Source: Acidimicrobiia bacterium (GTDB taxonomy: Bacteria; Actinomycetota; Acidimicrobiia; Spongiisociales; ZC4RG35). Taken from it: a stretch of 17,117 nt of DNA. The stretch is from positions 1 through 17,117 of the forward strand of contig WHTL01000041.1 of assembly GCA_009377735.1 (NCBI GenBank), written 5' to 3'. Shown here piece after piece: positions 14,203 through 17,117 of the stretch. The translations under genes were made by a program, and so were the position numbers. The notes below the pieces were generated by a model that worked only from the letters and a program-made list of their open reading frames with translations, did no database searches and was not told the origin of the DNA. How positions within the stretch are numbered: the stretch's first letter is position 1; every line of letters starts with the position of its first letter.

Positions 14203-16926
14203 ATGAACGATCCCTATAACGACGCGTTCGCCAGCGACTATGTCCATGCCATCCCCGATCCCGACCCAGTCGAGACCCAGGAATGGATCGAGTCCCTTGA
14301 TGCCGTCGTGGACACCCAAGGTGAGGATCGTGCCGTCTATCTGATCAGCAGGCTCCTCGATCGGGCCCATGACACCCATCTGCATGCAGCTCCTGCCGCG
14401 ATCACCACCCCGTACATCAACACCATCCCGGCGGAGGACGAACCCGAGTATCCAGGGGATGCCGAGATAGAACGTCGCATCCGCCGCTATGTCCGTTGGA
14501 ACGCTGCAGTCATGGTCATCAAGGCCAACGACCGCTCCAAGGGTATCGGCGGGCATCTTTCCACCTTCGCCTCCTCCGCCACCCTCTACGAGGTGGGCTT
14601 CAACCACTTCTTCCGGGGGAAGAACAACGGACCCGGCGACCACATCTACATCCAGGGCCATGCCTCACCTGGTGTGTATGGCCGCGCCTACCTGGAGAAT
14701 CGGCTCGACGACAAGGAGCTAGACAACTTCCGCTTTGAGATAGGCGACAGTGGCCTCAGCTCCTATCCCCACCCCCGATTGATGCCCGACTTCTGGGAGT
14801 ACCCAACGGTGTCGATGGGTCTGGGACCTATAAACTCGATTTACCAGGCGCGCTTCAACAAGTACATGCACAACCGCGGCCTCGACGACACAACGGATTC
14901 CCGGGTCTGGTGTTTCATCGGCGACGGTGAGGTGGACGAACCGGAAACTCTGGGCGCCATCTCCCTCGCCACCCGCGAGGGTCTCAACAATCTCACCTGG
15001 GTTATCAACGCCAACCTGCAGCGTCTCGACGGGCCGGTCCGGGGTAACGGCAAGATCATTCAGGAGTTGGAGGCGGTGTTCAGGGGGGCCGGATGGAACG
15101 TCATCAAGCTCATCTGGGGTACGAACTGGGACCCACTGCTGGCGGCAGACAAGGACGGCTCACTTGTCGAGGTCATGAACAACACCCTCGATGGCGAGTA
15201 CCAGCGTTACAAGGCGGAGGACGGAGCGTTCGTCCGTGAGAAGTTCTTTGGCAAGCATCCCAATGCCGCGGCCCTGGTGGAGGACTGGTCCGACGAGGAG
15301 ATCTGGGCTCTTCGCCGCGGCGGACTCGACTACAGGAAGATCTATTCCGCATATCACGCCGCCACCACGCTGGACAACGGCCGACCCACGGTGATCCTTG
15401 CCAAGACGATCAAGGGGTGGACGCTGGGTCCTGATGTTGAAGGTCGTAATGCGACCCATCAGATCAAGCAACTGACGAACCAACAGCTGCTCGAGCTGCG
15501 GGAGACCCTGGAGCTTTACGACGAGATCCCCGAGGACGCCCTCGCCGGGGAAAGCACCCCTCCCTACTACCGGCCCGACGAAGGATCGGTGGAGCACAGG
15601 TACCTGATGGAGCACCGGGAGAAGCTCGGCGGTTCCCTCCCTTCCCGACCCGCCACCATCACCCAGCCGTTGCAGCTACCCGGAGAAGCACCCTTCGAGG
15701 AGATGTATGCTGGCTCGGGGAAGGTGGAGGCGTCCACGACTACAGCTTTCACCCGTCTTCTCAGGGGTCTCGCCCGCGAAGAGAACTTCGGTCCCCGGGT
15801 GGTGCCAATCGTTCCCGACGAGGCACGAACATTCGGAATGGACTCCCTTTTCCGTGAGCTCAAAATCTACGCCTCCCGGGGCCAGCTATACGAGCCCGTC
15901 GATGCCAAGATGCTGCTCTCCTACGCGGAGGGTCAGGATGGCCAGATACTAGAGGAGGGCATAACGGAGGCCGGATCGGCCGCAAGCTGGATTGCTGCGG
16001 GAACGTCCTACGCCACCAGGGGTGTACCCATGGTTCCCTTCTTCATCTTCTATTCGATGTTCGGATTCCAACGTGTCGGCGACCTGCTCTGGTCTGCAGC
16101 GGACTCCAGGACCAGGGGATTCCTGCTCGGCGGTACGGCCGGGCGGACCACCCTCGAAGGGGAGGGCCTACAACACCAGGATGGGCACAGTCTGCTCCTC
16201 GCCTCCACGGTGCCAACGTGCCAGGCATATGATCCCGCCTTCGCCTACGAGGTGGGTGTAATCATCAGGGACGGACTCCACCGCATGTATGGGGAGAATC
16301 CCGAGGACATCTACTACTACCTCACCCTCTACAACGAGAACTTTGCACAGCCCCCCAAGCCAGACGGCGTCGATCAGGGTGTGATCGACGGTCTCTATCG
16401 ATGGAAGGAGTCACCGGAGGGTGTCGATCACAAGGCCACCGTCTTGTTCTCGGGTACCGCCAACCTGGCGGCCCGACGTGCTGCCGACGAGTTGGCCGAG
16501 CATTTTGGGATCGGTGTCGACCTGTGGTCGGCCACGTCCTACAAGCTTCTGCGGGAACAGGCTATGACCACGGAGCGGTGGAATCGTCTCCACCCCGATG
16601 CAGAGCCACGAACCTCCCAGGTCGCGTCGAAGCTCGCTGACCTCCCAGGGCCGATCGTTGCGGTTTCCGACTTCATGAAGGCCGTTCCCGATCAGATCTC
16701 CCAGTGGGTGCCCGGCCCCTTTGCCACCCTCGGGACCGACGGTTTTGGTCGCTCCGACAACCGCGAGGCACTGCGGGACTTCTTCGAGACCGACCATCGT
16801 TACGTCGTTGCCACCGTCATATCGGAACTAATTCGTACCTCGGGTGCCGACCCGGATCTGATGAAAGATGTGCTAGAGCGCTACCGGATCGATCCGGACC
16901 GCCCCGACCCCCGTCTCTCGTTCTAA
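14203..16926 (+). CDS. aceE: Pyruvate dehydrogenase E1 component, homodimeric type
   Basis: This 907-residue thiamine-diphosphate enzyme decarboxylates pyruvate and acetylates the lipoyl group of E2, feeding acetyl-CoA into the TCA cycle. It is the single-chain AceE type (E. coli 887, M. tuberculosis about 901 residues), not the alpha/beta type. Active-site segments: GGHLSTFASSATLYEVGFNHF with His118, the TPP/Mg motif GDGEVDEPE at 240-248 followed by NANLQRLDGPV at 269-279, and QILEEGITE with Glu585 in the transketolase-like middle domain. The C-terminal ACP-like domain is complete. ATG 14203 gives the expected short N-terminus; a longer open frame upstream runs through the exporter ATPase start and is not family-like. 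No E2 or E3 gene is adjacent. The identification is firm. Confidence 0.96.
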   Translation: MNDPYNDAFASDYVHAIPDPDPVETQEWIESLDAVVDTQGEDRAVYLISRLLDRAHDTHLHAAPAAITTPYINTIPAEDEPEYPGDAEIERRIRRYVRWNAAVMVIKANDRSKGIGGHLSTFASSATLYEVGFNHFFRGKNNGPGDHIYIQGHASPGVYGRAYLENRLDDKELDNFRFEIGDSGLSSYPHPRLMPDFWEYPTVSMGLGPINSIYQARFNKYMHNRGLDDTTDSRVWCFIGDGEVDEPETLGAISLATREGLNNLTWVINANLQRLDGPVRGNGKIIQELEAVFRGAGWNVIKLIWGTNWDPLLAADKDGSLVEVMNNTLDGEYQRYKAEDGAFVREKFFGKHPNAAALVEDWSDEEIWALRRGGLDYRKIYSAYHAATTLDNGRPTVILAKTIKGWTLGPDVEGRNATHQIKQLTNQQLLELRETLELYDEIPEDALAGESTPPYYRPDEGSVEHRYLMEHREKLGGSLPSRPATITQPLQLPGEAPFEEMYAGSGKVEASTTTAFTRLLRGLAREENFGPRVVPIVPDEARTFGMDSLFRELKIYASRGQLYEPVDAKMLLSYAEGQDGQILEEGITEAGSAASWIAAGTSYATRGVPMVPFFIFYSMFGFQRVGDLLWSAADSRTRGFLLGGTAGRTTLEGEGLQHQDGHSLLLASTVPTCQAYDPAFAYEVGVIIRDGLHRMYGENPEDIYYYLTLYNENFAQPPKPDGVDQGVIDGLYRWKESPEGVDHKATVLFSGTANLAARRAADELAEHFGIGVDLWSATSYKLLREQAMTTERWNRLHPDAEPRTSQVASKLADLPGPIVAVSDFMKAVPDQISQWVPGPFATLGTDGFGRSDNREALRDFFETDHRYVVATVISELIRTSGADPDLMKDVLERYRIDPDRPDPRLSF

Positions 16927-16949
16927 CCACTCGCCACCCACTAAACAGA

Positions 16950-16968
16950 GGGAACCCCGGCCGTTCCC
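16950..16968 (+). terminator. Hairpin downstream of aceE, weak terminator
   Basis: GGGAAC at 16950-16955 pairs with GTTCCC at 16963-16968 around a 7-nt loop, 24 bp after the aceE stop. No T-tract follows, so it is a weak intrinsic terminator candidate. Between here and 17048 I see nothing gene-like. Confidence 0.4.
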
Positions 16969-17053
16969 GTGACGTCGGATTTGTGACAGCGAGATAGGAC
17001 GACCCAAGTATGAGGGAGTATGGGAGAACCAGATCCCCAGAAGAGAAAGGGAT

Positions 17054-17077
17054 CCCGTGACGAAATCAGCCCACGGG
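17054..17077. repeat. Inverted repeat upstream of the next gene
   Basis: CCCGTG at 17054-17059 and CACGGG at 17072-17077 are perfect 6-bp arms separated by 12 bp. The left arm overlaps the palindrome GGGATCCC at 17049-17056. The repeat sits 15 bp upstream of a -10-like AATAAT, roughly at a -35 position, so it could be an operator for the gene starting at 17104. Confidence 0.3.
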
Positions 17078-17091
17078 ACGCTCCGATCTCC

Positions 17092-17097
17092 AATAAT
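17092..17097 (+). promoter_or_regulatory. -10 element of the next gene
   Basis: AATAAT (5 of 6 matches to TATAAT) ends 6 bases before a GTG at 17104. This repeats the geometry seen at plsB and aceE and suggests another leaderless start. Confidence 0.45.
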
Positions 17098-17103
17098 GGG
17101 ACC

Positions 17104-17117
17104 GTGACACCGACCGA
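17104..17117 (+). CDS. Start of the next gene (cut by the window end)
   Basis: GTG at 17104 opens a frame reading V/M-T-P-T before the window ends. Only the promoter geometry supports it, and the product cannot be guessed from four codons. Confidence 0.35.

Overview
The window is GC-rich, chromosomal-looking DNA from an actinobacterium. The evidence is an AdnAB-type helicase-nuclease pair, a homodimeric AceE pyruvate dehydrogenase, a PlsB acyltransferase, a mycobacterial-style DNA-damage promoter and several start codons that fit leaderless mRNAs. A deep-branching class such as Acidimicrobiia would fit, but that placement is inference. I see no insertion sequences, CRISPR arrays, tRNAs, rRNAs or phage genes.

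Layout. (1) Positions 1-430 hold no convincing gene but are full of hairpins. Read on the minus strand, three of them are C(UUCG)G tetraloop hairpins, so I propose an unidentified minus-strand structured RNA. (2) Positions 455-477 match the PafBC-dependent damage promoter (TTGTCAGTG-N8-TAGCGT). It points into a four-gene plus-strand operon at 510-7535: a stand-alone RecB-family Fe-S nuclease, a possible 80-residue protein, and AdnA- and AdnB-like helicase-nucleases. All three junctions are GTGA overlaps. (3) dtd (D-aminoacyl-tRNA deacylase, minus) converges on adnB, and the two stop codons share one CTAG. (4) plsB (plus) diverges from dtd and probably starts on a leaderless mRNA. (5) A minus-strand block at 10290-14068 encodes an ABC-2 exporter (ATPase, then two permeases joined by an ATGA overlap), followed by a small membrane-anchored protein whose 3' end overlaps plsB. 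(6) A 17-bp perfect palindrome lies between the exporter ATPase and aceE, which is transcribed on the plus strand. (7) The last 190 bp hold two hairpins and what looks like the promoter and first codons of the next gene.

How the genes work together. The first operon is a coherent double-strand-break processing module: two UvrD-type motors and three PD-(D/E)XK nucleases, each with a four-cysteine Fe-S signature, behind a promoter of the RecA/LexA-independent damage response. The rest is housekeeping (translation proofreading, the first step of phospholipid synthesis, pyruvate to acetyl-CoA) plus an exporter of unknown substrate. The points most worth a second look are the damage promoter, the small ORF embedded between the nucleases, and the unidentified hairpin-rich RNA.
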